Shown here in pieces: positions 51,412-59,706 of a stretch of DNA of 64,000 bases (positions are counted from its first letter, which is position 1; each line of letters begins with the position of its first letter). The translations under genes were made by a program, and so were the position numbers. The notes under the pieces were generated by a model. That model ran no database searches, was not told where the DNA came from, and worked only from the letters and a program-made list of their open reading frames with translations. The DNA is from Streptomyces sp. NBC_00539. GTDB taxonomy: Bacteria; Actinomycetota; Actinomycetes; Streptomycetales; Streptomycetaceae. The stretch lies in NCBI RefSeq assembly GCF_036346105.1, contig NZ_CP107811.1, forward strand, positions 806,001 to 870,000, read 5' to 3'.

Positions 51412-52347
51412 TCAGGCGACGGCGTCGATCTCCGCGAGCAGCTCCGCTTCCAGCGGGCGGTCGGCGACTGCCGCGTTCGCGCGGACCTGTTCGGCGGAGG
51501 TGGCGCCGGCGATGACGGAGGAGCAGGCCGGCTGGGCGGACAGCCAGCCGATGGCGAGTTCGAGAACGGTGCGGTCGTACTTCTCGGCGATCGCGGCGAG
51601 GGCCTCGACGGTGTCGAGCCGCTCCTCGGTGAGGTACGCGTCGCGCCCTTCGAGGCGGGAGCCGGCCGGGACGGGCGCGCCCCGGCGGATCTTGCCGGTG
51701 AGCAGGCCGTTGGCGAGGGGGAAGTAGGGCAGGACGCCGACTCCGTAGTGCAGCGCGGCCGGGACGAGCTCCGCTTCGGCCGAGCGCTGGAGCAGCGACC
51801 ATTCGTTCTGAGCTGATACGAAGGGGGTCGCGCCGGTCTCGCGGGCGGTGTGGGCCGCTTCGGCGAGCTGCCAACCGCTGAGGTTGGAGTGGCCGATGTA
51901 GCGGACCTTCCCCTCGGTGACGAGTTCGCCGAGGGCGCCGAGGGTCTCGGCGACGGGAACGGCCGGGTCGGGGCTGTGCAGCTGGTACAGGTCGATGTGG
52001 TCGGTCTCCAGGCGGCGCAGGGACTCCTCGACGGCGCGCCGGATGTACGCACGGCCGCCACGGGCCCCTGCGGCGGGCCCGTACCCCATGTCGACGCCGT
52101 CGTACCCGAACTTGGTGGCGAGGACGACCTGGTCGCGTCGTCCCTTGAGCGCCTGCCCGAGGTGGCGTTCGGAGCCGCCGGCCCCGCCGTAGATGTCGGC
52201 GGTGTCGAACAGGGTGACGCCCGCGTCGAGTGCGGCGTCCACGACGGCCCGGGTGGCCTGCGCGTCGAGGCGTCCACCGAAGTTGTTGCAGCCGAGGCCG
52301 ACGGCGGAGACCAGGAGCCCTGAATTGCCCAGGGGGAGATAGCGCAT
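51412..52347 (-). CDS. aldo/keto reductase
   Basis: 311 residues; GGAGGAAG before ATG 52347. TIM-barrel AKR with the catalytic tetrad Asp48, Tyr53 (FDTADIYGG), Lys79 (TKFGYD) and His124 (LHSPD), and the NADPH-binding VIAGATSAEQVRANA near 275-290. Resembles AKR12/13-like general stress reductases (YhdN group). Substrate unknown. Monocistronic, bounded by a terminator downstream. Confidence 0.93.
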   Translation of the reverse strand: MRYLPLGNSGLLVSAVGLGCNNFGGRLDAQATRAVVDAALDAGVTLFDTADIYGGAGGSERHLGQALKGRRDQVVLATKFGYDGVDMGYGPAAGARGGRAYIRRAVEESLRRLETDHIDLYQLHSPDPAVPVAETLGALGELVTEGKVRYIGHSNLSGWQLAEAAHTARETGATPFVSAQNEWSLLQRSAEAELVPAALHYGVGVLPYFPLANGLLTGKIRRGAPVPAGSRLEGRDAYLTEERLDTVEALAAIAEKYDRTVLELAIGWLSAQPACSSVIAGATSAEQVRANAAVADRPLEAELLAEIDAVA

Positions 52348-52455
52348 ACGGGTTCTTCCTCCACACTCGTCGGACAGGTTCTGGATCAAATCGGCAGTCT
52401 ACGCAGCCCCCTTCGCCGCAAGGCCGGCAACGCAAGGGTGCGCCACACTGATGAC

Positions 52456-52956
52456 ATGTCGAACCTCTTCCACTGGGCGGAGGGCCGCTGCCTGGACCTG
52501 AACAACAACGCGACCGCCGTCTTCGTCGACGTACTGGTCCTGGCGGTGTCCACGCTCGCCCGGGAACCCTGCCACTTCCGCTTCGCCGCCCTGTTGACGC
52601 TGCAGGACCAGAACGTGATGGGGCGGGGCGTGGTCGGCTTCCGCCTCGGCGACCTCGACTGGGGCGGGACGCCCGCGGAGCGGGCGGCGGCCAAGGGGTT
52701 CGTGCTCGACGTCGTCGACCTCGCGCTCGGCCGCCACCGGTGGGAGGAGCTGTCCTACGAGCCCGCGCGGGCGGAAGGGTACCTGAGGGAGTTCCGTTCC
52801 ATGGTCGGGGACTTCGACCCCGAGACCGCCGGATCCCGGGCACGCGAGGTGATGCCCGACGCACCCGGGGCGGCGTGTGCCTCCTGCGTCCGCCACCGGG
52901 TGCTGGACGCGCTGCCGTGGTGGGAGGGGTGCGTCTTCTGCACCGAGGGGCGTTGA
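52456..52956 (+). CDS. hypothetical protein with C-terminal CxxC...CxxC
   Basis: 166 residues from ATG 52456; ATG 52438 is an alternative and no ribosome site is clear. Starts MSNLFHWAEGRCLDLNNNAT. The C-terminus has Cys pairs in CASCVRHRVL and WWEGCVFCTEG, likely one zinc site. No family recognised. It ends eight bases before the convergent galK gene. Confidence 0.7.
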   Translation: MSNLFHWAEGRCLDLNNNATAVFVDVLVLAVSTLAREPCHFRFAALLTLQDQNVMGRGVVGFRLGDLDWGGTPAERAAAKGFVLDVVDLALGRHRWEELSYEPARAEGYLREFRSMVGDFDPETAGSRAREVMPDAPGAACASCVRHRVLDALPWWEGCVFCTEGR

Positions 52957-52964
52957 GGCCGTCC

Positions 52965-54122
52965 CTACGCGACGCGGGCCGCGCCCGCCGAGGGGGTGGC
53001 CGCGGTGATGCGGGGCGGGGCGTGGCCGGCGCGGGCGAACGCGTCCGTCACGGCCCGGACCACCGCCGGTTCGGCTTCCGCGTCGATCAGGGCCAGGGCG
53101 GAGCCGCCGAAGCCCCCTCCCGTCATCCGGGCCCCGTACGCGCCCGCCGCGTTGGCGGTGGCCACGGCGAGGTCGAGCTCCGGGCAGGACACCTCGTAGT
53201 CGTCGCGCAGGGAGACGTGGCCCTCGGTGAGCAGGGGTCCCGTCTCGCGCAGCCGTCCGGCGTCGAGCAGCGCACCGACCCGCAGCACGCGTGCGTTCTC
53301 GGTGACGACGTGCCGGACCCGCCGGCGTGCGACCGGATCGTCGAGCCGGGTCAGTGCCGGGTCCAGGTCCTCGTACGCGAGGTCGCGCAGCGCCGGCAGG
53401 CCCAGGCGGGCGGCCGCCCCGTGGCAGGAGGCGAGGCGTTCGGCGTAGGCGCCGTCGGCCAGGTCGTGCTTGACGCGGGTGTCGATGACCAAGAGGCTCA
53501 GGCCCGCGGAGGCGCAGTCGAAGGGGATGGCGTGGTGTGCGGGGCCTCGGGTGTCCAGGCGCAGGACGTGGCCCTCGGTGGCGCAGGCGGAGGCCGTCTG
53601 GTCCATGATCCCGCAGGGCACGCCCACGTACGCGTTCTCGGCGCGGCGGGCCAGGGCGGCCAGTTCGGGGCGGGTGGGCGTGAGCCCGTACAGCTCGGTG
53701 AGGGCCAGGGCGGTCGCCACCTCCAGGGCGGCGGAGGAGGACAGTCCTGCTCCGGTCGGCACGTCGGAGCGTACGTGGAGGTCCGCGCCGCCGACCGGGA
53801 GCCCCGCCTCGCGCAGCGCCCAGGCCACCCCGGCCGGGTACGCGGCCCAGCCGTCGGCTCCCCGCGGCCGGTGTGCCGGGTCGAGGGCGACGAGGTCGAG
53901 GGTGACCACCCCGGAGCCGGTCGCGGCGGAGTGGAGCCTCAGCAGGCCGTCGGAGCGCGGGGCGGCGGCCACTTCGGTGCGTTGCGGGAGGGCGAAGGGC
54001 AGGGCGAAGCCGTCGTTGTAGTCGGTGTGTTCGCCGATCAGGTTGACCCGGCCGGGGGCCGCCCACACCCCGTGCGGCCGGTGTCCGTACAGGTCGCGGA
54101 ACGCGCGCGCCGTCTCGTTCAC
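52965..54122 (-). CDS. galK: galactokinase
   Basis: 385 residues; GTG start overlapping the galT stop by four bases (GTGA). GHMP-kinase motifs: GRVNLIGEHTDYNDGFALP (galactokinase signature, 25-43), ATP loop VPTGAGLSSSAALEVA, and ARMTGGGFGGSALAL near the C-terminus. Phosphorylates galactose in the Leloir pathway. Last gene of the GH35-galT-galK operon; galE is not in the window. Confidence 0.97.
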   Translation of the reverse strand: MNETARAFRDLYGHRPHGVWAAPGRVNLIGEHTDYNDGFALPFALPQRTEVAAAPRSDGLLRLHSAATGSGVVTLDLVALDPAHRPRGADGWAAYPAGVAWALREAGLPVGGADLHVRSDVPTGAGLSSSAALEVATALALTELYGLTPTRPELAALARRAENAYVGVPCGIMDQTASACATEGHVLRLDTRGPAHHAIPFDCASAGLSLLVIDTRVKHDLADGAYAERLASCHGAAARLGLPALRDLAYEDLDPALTRLDDPVARRRVRHVVTENARVLRVGALLDAGRLRETGPLLTEGHVSLRDDYEVSCPELDLAVATANAAGAYGARMTGGGFGGSALALIDAEAEPAVVRAVTDAFARAGHAPPRITAATPSAGAARVA

Positions 54123-55183
54123 GGGCTCGCCACCTCGCGCAGGCGCGCGGCCGCGTCCTCGGGCCGGATGTCGTTCATGAAGGCCTCCATGCCGGATTCG
54201 GTTCCGGCGAGGTACTTGAGCTTGTCGGCCGCGCGACGGACGGTGAACAGCTCCAGGTGCAGCGCGAAGTCGTCGTGGTCGCGGCCCTCGCCCGTGGGTG
54301 CCTGGTGCCAGGCGGAGATGTACGGGGTCGGCTCCGGGCGCTCGAAGAGACGGTCGAAGCGGCGCAGCAGTTCCAGGTACAGGCGGGGGAACTCGGCGCG
54401 CGCCTCCTGGCCCAGGGCGGGCAGGTCGGGGACGCGGCGGCGCGGGTAGAGGTGCACTTCGTAGGGCCAGCGGGCCGCGTAGGGGACGAAGGCGGTCCAG
54501 TGCTCGCCTTCGAGGACGACACGGCTGCCGTCGGCCCGCTCGTGGGCGAGTACCTCCTCGAAGAGGTTGCCCCCGGTGCGCTCGCGGTGGGCGGCGACGG
54601 TGGCGAGCATGCGGGTGGTGCGGGGGGTGACGTAGGAGAAGGCGTAGATCTGGCCGTGGGGGTGGGCGAGGGTCACGCCCGTCTCGGCGCCCCGGTTCTC
54701 GAAGCAGTAGACCTGCCGGACCCCTTCCCTGGCGGAGAGTTCGGCGGTGCGGTCGGTCCAGGCGGCCAGGACCAGTGCGGCGCGCTCCTCGTCCAGTTCG
54801 GCGAAGGAGGTCCCGTGGTCGGGGGTGAAGCAGATGACCTCGCAGCGTCCGGTGTCTCCGGCGAGGGAGGGGTAGCGGTTCTCGAAGACGGCCACCTCGT
54901 AGTCGGGTGCGGGGACCTCGCTCGTCCGTCCGGGTGTGGAGGGGCAGAGCGGGCAGGCGTCGGCGGGCGGCAGGTGGGTGCGGCCCTGGCGGTGGGAGGC
55001 GATGACGACGGCGTCGCCGAGGAGCGGGTCGCAGCGGACCTCGGAGGTGGTGACGAGGGCGGAGGGGTCGAGGGCGCGGGTGTCGGGGAAGGCGCGGGTG
55101 GCGCCGTCGGTTTCGGGGTCGGTCTGCGCGTCGTAGTAGAGGATCTCGCGGCCGTCCGCGAGCCGGGCGCCGGTGCGCTTCAC
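54119..55183 (-). CDS. galT: galactose-1-phosphate uridylyltransferase
   Basis: 354 residues from GTG 55183, with AGAAGG upstream. Catalytic HPH in LAHPHGQIYAFS, zinc-site Cys pair CPLCPS, FENRGAETGVTLAHPHG region, and the second HIT-like half with YEVHLYPRRRVPDLPAL. Transfers UMP from UDP-glucose to galactose-1-phosphate. It lies 16 bases after the GH35 gene and overlaps galK. Confidence 0.97.
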   Translation of the reverse strand: MKRTGARLADGREILYYDAQTDPETDGATRAFPDTRALDPSALVTTSEVRCDPLLGDAVVIASHRQGRTHLPPADACPLCPSTPGRTSEVPAPDYEVAVFENRYPSLAGDTGRCEVICFTPDHGTSFAELDEERAALVLAAWTDRTAELSAREGVRQVYCFENRGAETGVTLAHPHGQIYAFSYVTPRTTRMLATVAAHRERTGGNLFEEVLAHERADGSRVVLEGEHWTAFVPYAARWPYEVHLYPRRRVPDLPALGQEARAEFPRLYLELLRRFDRLFERPEPTPYISAWHQAPTGEGRDHDDFALHLELFTVRRAADKLKYLAGTESGMEAFMNDIRPEDAAARLREVASP

Positions 55184-55199
55184 GTACGGGCCTTCTCTT

Positions 55200-57053
55200 T
55201 CACTGGAGGGTGACGACCGTGGGGCGGCCGAGGTCGGGCTGGTCGCGCAGGGGCAGTTCGGCACCGGGGCGTTCCAGTTCGAGGACGACGAGTTCGTTCT
55301 CGCCGGTCCGCCACAGGGGCGCGGGGGCGTACAGGGTGCGCTGCGGGCCGCGCGGGGTGTCGTAGTGGCCGAGCAGGAAACCGTTCAGCCACAGCAGGCC
55401 GGTGCCCCAGCCGCCGACGTCGACGAAGCCGTCCGCGGGGGCGGTGGGGAGGGTGTGGGTGAAACGGTGGAACGCGGGGTGGCCCTGCTCGGGGTGTTCG
55501 GGTGACCACCGCAGGCCGGTGAGGTCGGTGAGCGGCAGGGGCCGTACCTCCCACTCGAACAGGTGCTGGTGGCCGTGGCGGACGCCGCGCCAGATGCCCT
55601 TGCGGTCGTCCAGGAGCGGGCCGTAGTTGACGCGGCCCTGGGCGCGGACGAGCACGTCGAGGACGACTCCGCCTTCGTCGACGGGGAGGTCGATGCCGTC
55701 GTCGGGGGCGTTGCGGTCGAGGACGCCGAGGAGGTGGCCGTCGGCGAAGAGGTAGGCGCGGTCGCCGAGGCCGTCGATCCGTACGGGCATGGCGGGGCGG
55801 GGGCCGGTGACGGTGGTGCGGTAGTGGATCAGGCCGTGGTCCTGGCCGAGTTTCTCCATGGGCTCGGGCGCGGGGCGCGCGACGGGGGCGCCGCCGAGGA
55901 GGGGGAGGTGGGCCAGGAGCGGCGCGGCGCCGGCGGGGGTGGCGAGGGCGGGGGTGATGCGGGGCGGGAGTCCGGGCAGGGGGCCGTCGGGCAGCGGTAG
56001 GTACTTGCCGATGACCTCGCGGAAGGCGTGGAACTTGGGGGTGAGTTCGCCCGCCTCACCGATCGGCGCGTCGTAGTCGTAGCTGGTGGTGGTGGGCTGG
56101 TAGCCGGGGTCGCCGGGGCGTGAGCCGGTGTGGTTGGCGCCGGCCCAGAAGCCGAAGTTGGTGCCGCCGTGGGCCATGTAGAGGTTGACGGAGGCGCCGG
56201 TGGCGAGCAGTTCGCCGAGGGACCGCGCGGCTTCGTCGGCGGAGCGGACGTGGTGCTGCTCGCCCCAGTGGTCGAACCAGCCGATCCAGAACTCCATGGC
56301 GGCGAGCGGGCCGGTGGGCTGGTAGCGGCGCAGGTGGGCGAGGCGCTGGGCCGGTTCGGCCCCGAAGGTGGCCGTGGCGAGCCGGCCGGGGAGCATGCCG
56401 CCTTGCAGCATGGCGTCTTCGGGGCCGTCGGCGGTGAACAGCAGGCAGTCGACGCCGCGTGCGGTGAGGGCCTGCTCGACGTGGGCGCGGTAGCGGGCGT
56501 CGTTGCCGTACGAGCCGTACTCGTTCTCGATCTGTACGGCGACGACCGGGCCGCCGCGGCCGGCGAGCAACGGCAGCAGCTCGGGGACGACGCAGTCGAA
56601 CCAGCCGTCGACCTCGGCCTGGAAGCGGGGGTCGGAGCAGCGCAGGTGCAGGCCGTCGAGGGCGAGGAGGCGGGCGGGCAGGCCGCCGAAGTCCCATTCG
56701 GCGCAGATGTAGGGGCCGGGGCGGACGATGGCGTCGAGGCCGAGGCCGGCGGCGAGGGTCAGGAACCGGGCGAGGTCGCGGGGGCCGGTGAAGTCGGCTT
56801 TGCCGGGGGCGGTCTCGTGGAAGTTCCAGGGGACGTAGGTGTCCACGGTGTTGACGCCGAGGGCGCGGAGCCGGGTGAGCCGGTCCTCCCACAGGTCGGG
56901 GTGGACACGGAAGTAGTGCAGGGCCCCGGAGACGATGCGGTGGGGGCGGCCGCCACGCCGGAATCCGTCCGGGTCGTAGGTGAGGTCGCGCGCGGATCCG
57001 TCCTGGTCGTGGGTTCGTGTGCGCGGGGATCCGTCCTGGTCGTGCGTGAGCAT
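55200..57053 (-). CDS. beta-galactosidase, glycoside hydrolase family 35
   Basis: 617 residues from ATG 57053 (GGGAG upstream). GH35 TIM barrel: HYFRVHPDLWEDRLTRLRAL, PYICAEWDFGGLP, acid/base Glu178 in QIENEYG, nucleophile Glu254 in AMEFWIGWFDHWG; beta-sandwich domains follow. No signal peptide, so cytoplasmic. The first ~33 residues hold three copies of an 11-residue repeat (HDQDGSPRTRT, HDQDGSARDLT, YDPDGFRRGGR), not typical of GH35. It is the first gene of the galactoside operon and releases galactose for galK/galT. Confidence 0.93.
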   Translation of the reverse strand: MLTHDQDGSPRTRTHDQDGSARDLTYDPDGFRRGGRPHRIVSGALHYFRVHPDLWEDRLTRLRALGVNTVDTYVPWNFHETAPGKADFTGPRDLARFLTLAAGLGLDAIVRPGPYICAEWDFGGLPARLLALDGLHLRCSDPRFQAEVDGWFDCVVPELLPLLAGRGGPVVAVQIENEYGSYGNDARYRAHVEQALTARGVDCLLFTADGPEDAMLQGGMLPGRLATATFGAEPAQRLAHLRRYQPTGPLAAMEFWIGWFDHWGEQHHVRSADEAARSLGELLATGASVNLYMAHGGTNFGFWAGANHTGSRPGDPGYQPTTTSYDYDAPIGEAGELTPKFHAFREVIGKYLPLPDGPLPGLPPRITPALATPAGAAPLLAHLPLLGGAPVARPAPEPMEKLGQDHGLIHYRTTVTGPRPAMPVRIDGLGDRAYLFADGHLLGVLDRNAPDDGIDLPVDEGGVVLDVLVRAQGRVNYGPLLDDRKGIWRGVRHGHQHLFEWEVRPLPLTDLTGLRWSPEHPEQGHPAFHRFTHTLPTAPADGFVDVGGWGTGLLWLNGFLLGHYDTPRGPQRTLYAPAPLWRTGENELVVLELERPGAELPLRDQPDLGRPTVVTLQ

Positions 57054-57109
57054 GCGCGGGGCTCCCGGGAGGGGTTCGAGATGCTGGCGTGCGGGGCGGG
57101 TCTGTGCCG

Positions 57110-57139
57110 AATATATGAACGCGCCGCCCACGCCGTCAA
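57110..57139 (-). promoter_or_regulatory. promoter of the GH35-galT-galK operon
   Basis: On the minus strand TTGACG (57139-57134) and TATATT (57115-57110) are 18 bases apart, giving a start near 57103 and a ~50-base leader. The -10 is strikingly AT-rich for this genome. Confidence 0.7.
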
Positions 57140-57157
57140 TGACCGGTTGAACGCCTT

Positions 57158-57189
57158 CGATCGAATCGATCGTTTCGGTTCTCTATGAT
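57158..57189 (+). promoter_or_regulatory. double CGATCG operator and TATGAT -10 box of the hybrid regulator
   Basis: CGATCG-AAT-CGATCG (57158-57172) lies between the two divergent promoters. TATGAT (57184-57189) is a perfect -10 box for the regulator gene, implying transcription from about 57196 and translation from TTG 57245. The CGATCG pair is well placed to repress both directions. Confidence 0.6.
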
Positions 57190-57244
57190 GGGCGGGGACC
57201 GGCCGCGGGTGCACTGCGGACGACCGCGACCGCAGGGGGAAGCC

Positions 57245-58333
57245 TTGAGACCACATGTCGACCAGCGCCAGGCGCAGGTGCTCGCGCTCGTCCGGGAGCG
57301 GGGCAGCGTGCGCGTCGCGGACCTGGCCCGGGAGCTCGGCATCTCGCCGGTGACGCTGCGGCGGGACATCGAGGCGATGGCGGCCCGGGGCGAGATCCAC
57401 CGGATGCACGGGGTGATCAGCCGGGTGGAGCGGCGGCCGCCCGAAGCGGCGAGCGCCAAGGCGTCCGAGCGGCCCGGCACGCGGGCCGGTCTGGTGATCG
57501 GGATGGTGGTGCCGACCACCGAGTACTACTACGCCGACGTGGTGCGGGGAGCCCGGGAGGTGGTCGAGGCGCGGGGTGCGCGGCTGACGGTCGGGCTGAC
57601 CCGGTACCTGCCGGGCGAGGACCGTACGCAGGCGGACCGGCTCCTGTCGACCGGGGCCGACGGGCTGCTGCTGACGCCGAACTGGGAGGCGGGTGCGCCC
57701 GGCCCCGGGGAGGGCGCCTGGACGGCCGGGCTCCCGGTGCCGACGGTGCTGGTGGAGAGGTGGGCGCCGGCCGGGCACCCGGCGGCCGCGCTGGACCGGG
57801 TGGGGTCGGACCACGCGCACGGGGCGGCGCTCGCGGTGCAGCACCTGGTGGAGCGGGGGCACCGGCGGATCGCGCTGGCCAGCCAGGAGACGCCGACGAC
57901 CGGGCGGCTGCGGTCGGGGTACGAGGCGGCGGTGGCGGCGCTCGGCCTGGAGCCGGCTCCGCCGTGGCCGGCCGGCGGTTCCGCGGAGCCGCTGACGGTG
58001 GCGCAACGGTTCGCCCGGACGCTGGACTACCTGTGCGAGGCGGTGACGGTGGGCGGGGTCAGCGCCGCCCTGATCCACAGCGACACGGACGCCATCATGC
58101 TGATCCCCCGGCTCCAGGCGCGCGGCGTGCGGGTGCCGGAGGACCTGGCGGTGATCACGTACGACGACGAGGTGGCCGGGCTGGCCGACGTACCGCTCAC
58201 GGCGGTGGCGCCGGCGAAGCGGGAGGTCGGCGCGCGGGCGGCGGGGCTGTTGCTGGACCGGCTGGGGGGCGCGGGACAGGGCGGGGCGGGCCAGCACCTG
58301 GAACTGCTGCCGCGGCTGACGGTTCGTTCGTGA
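57245..58333 (+). CDS. DeoR/LacI hybrid transcriptional regulator
   Basis: 362 residues from TTG 57245 (GGGGGAAG upstream); ATG 57185 overlaps a -10 box and is unlikely. The DNA-binding part is DeoR-like (RQAQVLALVRERGSVRVADL, LGISPVTLRRDIEAMAARGE), but the effector domain (about 75-362) is the LacI/periplasmic-binding type: VERGHRRIALASQETP, VPEDLAVITYDDEVAGLADV. Such hybrids control sugar genes in actinomycetes. Divergent from the GH35-galTK operon and followed by a damaged sugar transporter operon; both are likely targets, with a galactoside as inducer. Confidence 0.9.
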   Translation: MRPHVDQRQAQVLALVRERGSVRVADLARELGISPVTLRRDIEAMAARGEIHRMHGVISRVERRPPEAASAKASERPGTRAGLVIGMVVPTTEYYYADVVRGAREVVEARGARLTVGLTRYLPGEDRTQADRLLSTGADGLLLTPNWEAGAPGPGEGAWTAGLPVPTVLVERWAPAGHPAAALDRVGSDHAHGAALAVQHLVERGHRRIALASQETPTTGRLRSGYEAAVAALGLEPAPPWPAGGSAEPLTVAQRFARTLDYLCEAVTVGGVSAALIHSDTDAIMLIPRLQARGVRVPEDLAVITYDDEVAGLADVPLTAVAPAKREVGARAAGLLLDRLGGAGQGGAGQHLELLPRLTVRS

Positions 58334-58405
58334 AACCGGCGCTGGCGCCGGCTCGCTCGCGGCCCTGGTTGAAGTGATTGTTTTGATCGAGTTGCGCATT
58401 CGCTC

Positions 58406-58434
58406 TTGACGGTGTGTGGGTTCGCGCAAAAGAT
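58406..58434 (+). promoter_or_regulatory. promoter of the damaged sugar ABC operon
   Basis: TTGACG (58406-58411) and AAAGAT (58429-58434), 17 bases apart. Just before it, 58374-58391 (GTGATTGTTTTGATCGAG-type sequence) is unusually AT-rich and shares GATCGA with the operator near 57158; it may bind the same regulator. Confidence 0.55.
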
Positions 58435-58520
58435 GGGCGCGTTCTCGCATCCGCCGCGCCTTCCCCGCCGCAGCGGTCTCCCATCCGCCGTGTCCAGCGG
58501 TCGTCCGTAGGAGCCGAACC

Positions 58521-58766
58521 ATGCCGCGCAGCTTCCGCCTCCGTTCCACGTCCCGCCCGTCGGGAACGCCGCGTTCGCCTTTCCCGGGCCGTGTCGCCCT
58601 CACCTCCTCGGCCGTCTCGGTGGTCCTGCTCGCCACGGCCTGCGGGGGCGGGCAGGCCTCGCCGGAGCCGGGTCCGGCGGGTGCGGCGCACGGGCCCGTG
58701 GAGATCACGTACTGGTCCTCCTCGGCGGGCGCACAGCAGACCGCGGCGCCGCCTCCTACGTCGTGA
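58521..58766 (+). pseudogene. truncated sugar-binding lipoprotein (ABC transporter)
   Basis: AGGAG lies eight bases before ATG 58521. A normal lipoprotein start (basic N-terminus, hydrophobic VALTSSAVSVVLLAT, lipobox ATAC) leads into GPVEITYWSSSAGA, the usual first strand of an extracellular sugar-binding protein. It then stops after 81 residues; the remaining ~340 residues are missing. The following sequence continues in another frame with what looks like the end of a permease. This is a deletion junction, so the protein is not functional as a binding protein. Confidence 0.8.
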
Positions 58767-58798
58767 CCAAGCTCGGCAACCGCTGGAGGTCCGCATGA
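58739..58798 (+). pseudogene. 3' remnant of the first sugar permease (MalF-like)
   Basis: In the frame ending TGA at 58796-58798 the reading AASYVVTKLGNRWRSA looks like the cytoplasmic tail of a MalF-type permease, and its TGA overlaps the ATG of the second permease (ATGA), exactly where a MalF gene would end in this operon type. Only ~16 residues remain. The left boundary is approximate. Confidence 0.55.
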
Positions 58799-59706
58799 CC
58801 ACCGCCGTGACCCCCGGCCGCCGCCCGCACTCCCGTCCTCGGCTCCACCCCCGCTCCCGCCCCCGCTCCCGCCCCCGCATCCTGTCCAGGACAGCCGTCA
58901 ACGCCGCGCTCCTCCTCGTCGCCGCCTACACCCTGATGCCCCTCGCCTGGCTCGTGCTGGCCGCGACCAAGGACCGCCGGGACCTCTTCGCCACCGGCCC
59001 GTACTCCCCCGGCGGCTTCAACCTCCTCGCCAACCTCGGCGACGTCTTCACCTACGACAACGGCATCTTCGGGCGCTGGCTCGCCAACAGCCTCCTGTAC
59101 ACCGTGGCCGGCGCCGCCCTCTCCGCCCTGATCAGCGTTGCCTGCGGCTACGCCTTCCACGCCTACGAGTTCCGCCACAAGGAACGGCTCTTCGGCGTGG
59201 TCCTCGCGGGGGTGCTCGTACCGGCAACCGTCCTCCAGTTGCCCCTTTACCTCATGGCCTCGGCCGCCGGGGCCGTGAACACCTACTGGGCCTATCTCCT
59301 GCCCGCCCTCGTCAACCCCTTCGGCGTCTATCTGGCCCGCGTCTTCGCCGAGGGCTACGTCCCGCACGAAGTGCTGGCCGCCGCCCGCGTCGACGGGGCG
59401 GGTGAACTGCGGCTCTTCGCCCACGTGTCGCTGCCGATGCTGTGGCCGGGCTTTGTGACGATCTTCCTGTTCACCTTCACGGCCATCTGGAACAACTTCT
59501 ACGGGGCCCTGACCATGCTGAACGACGAGCGGCTCTACCCCGTCAGTCTGGGCCTGTTCATGTGGAACCGCAGCGTCTACCAGCAGCCCGAGCTGTACCC
59601 GCTCGTCATCACCGGATCCCTCGTCTCCGTCCTCCCGCTCGTGCTCGCCTTCCTCGGACTCCAGCGTTTCTGGCGCTCGGGTCTCACCGCAGGAGCCGTC
59701 AAGTGA
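58795..59706 (+). CDS. sugar ABC transporter permease (MalG-like)
   Basis: 303 residues; GGAGG five bases before ATG 58795. Six helices, with the EAA loop EVLAAARVDGAGELRLFAHV and the end LGLQRFWRSGLTAGAVK normal for MalG-type permeases. The N-terminus carries an odd Arg/Pro repeat (RPHSRPRLHPRSRPRSRPR). Intact, but its binding protein and partner permease are deleted just upstream, so it is unlikely to work unless it pairs with another system. Its stop overlaps the dehydrogenase start (GTGA). Confidence 0.9.
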   Translation: MTTAVTPGRRPHSRPRLHPRSRPRSRPRILSRTAVNAALLLVAAYTLMPLAWLVLAATKDRRDLFATGPYSPGGFNLLANLGDVFTYDNGIFGRWLANSLLYTVAGAALSALISVACGYAFHAYEFRHKERLFGVVLAGVLVPATVLQLPLYLMASAAGAVNTYWAYLLPALVNPFGVYLARVFAEGYVPHEVLAAARVDGAGELRLFAHVSLPMLWPGFVTIFLFTFTAIWNNFYGALTMLNDERLYPVSLGLFMWNRSVYQQPELYPLVITGSLVSVLPLVLAFLGLQRFWRSGLTAGAVK

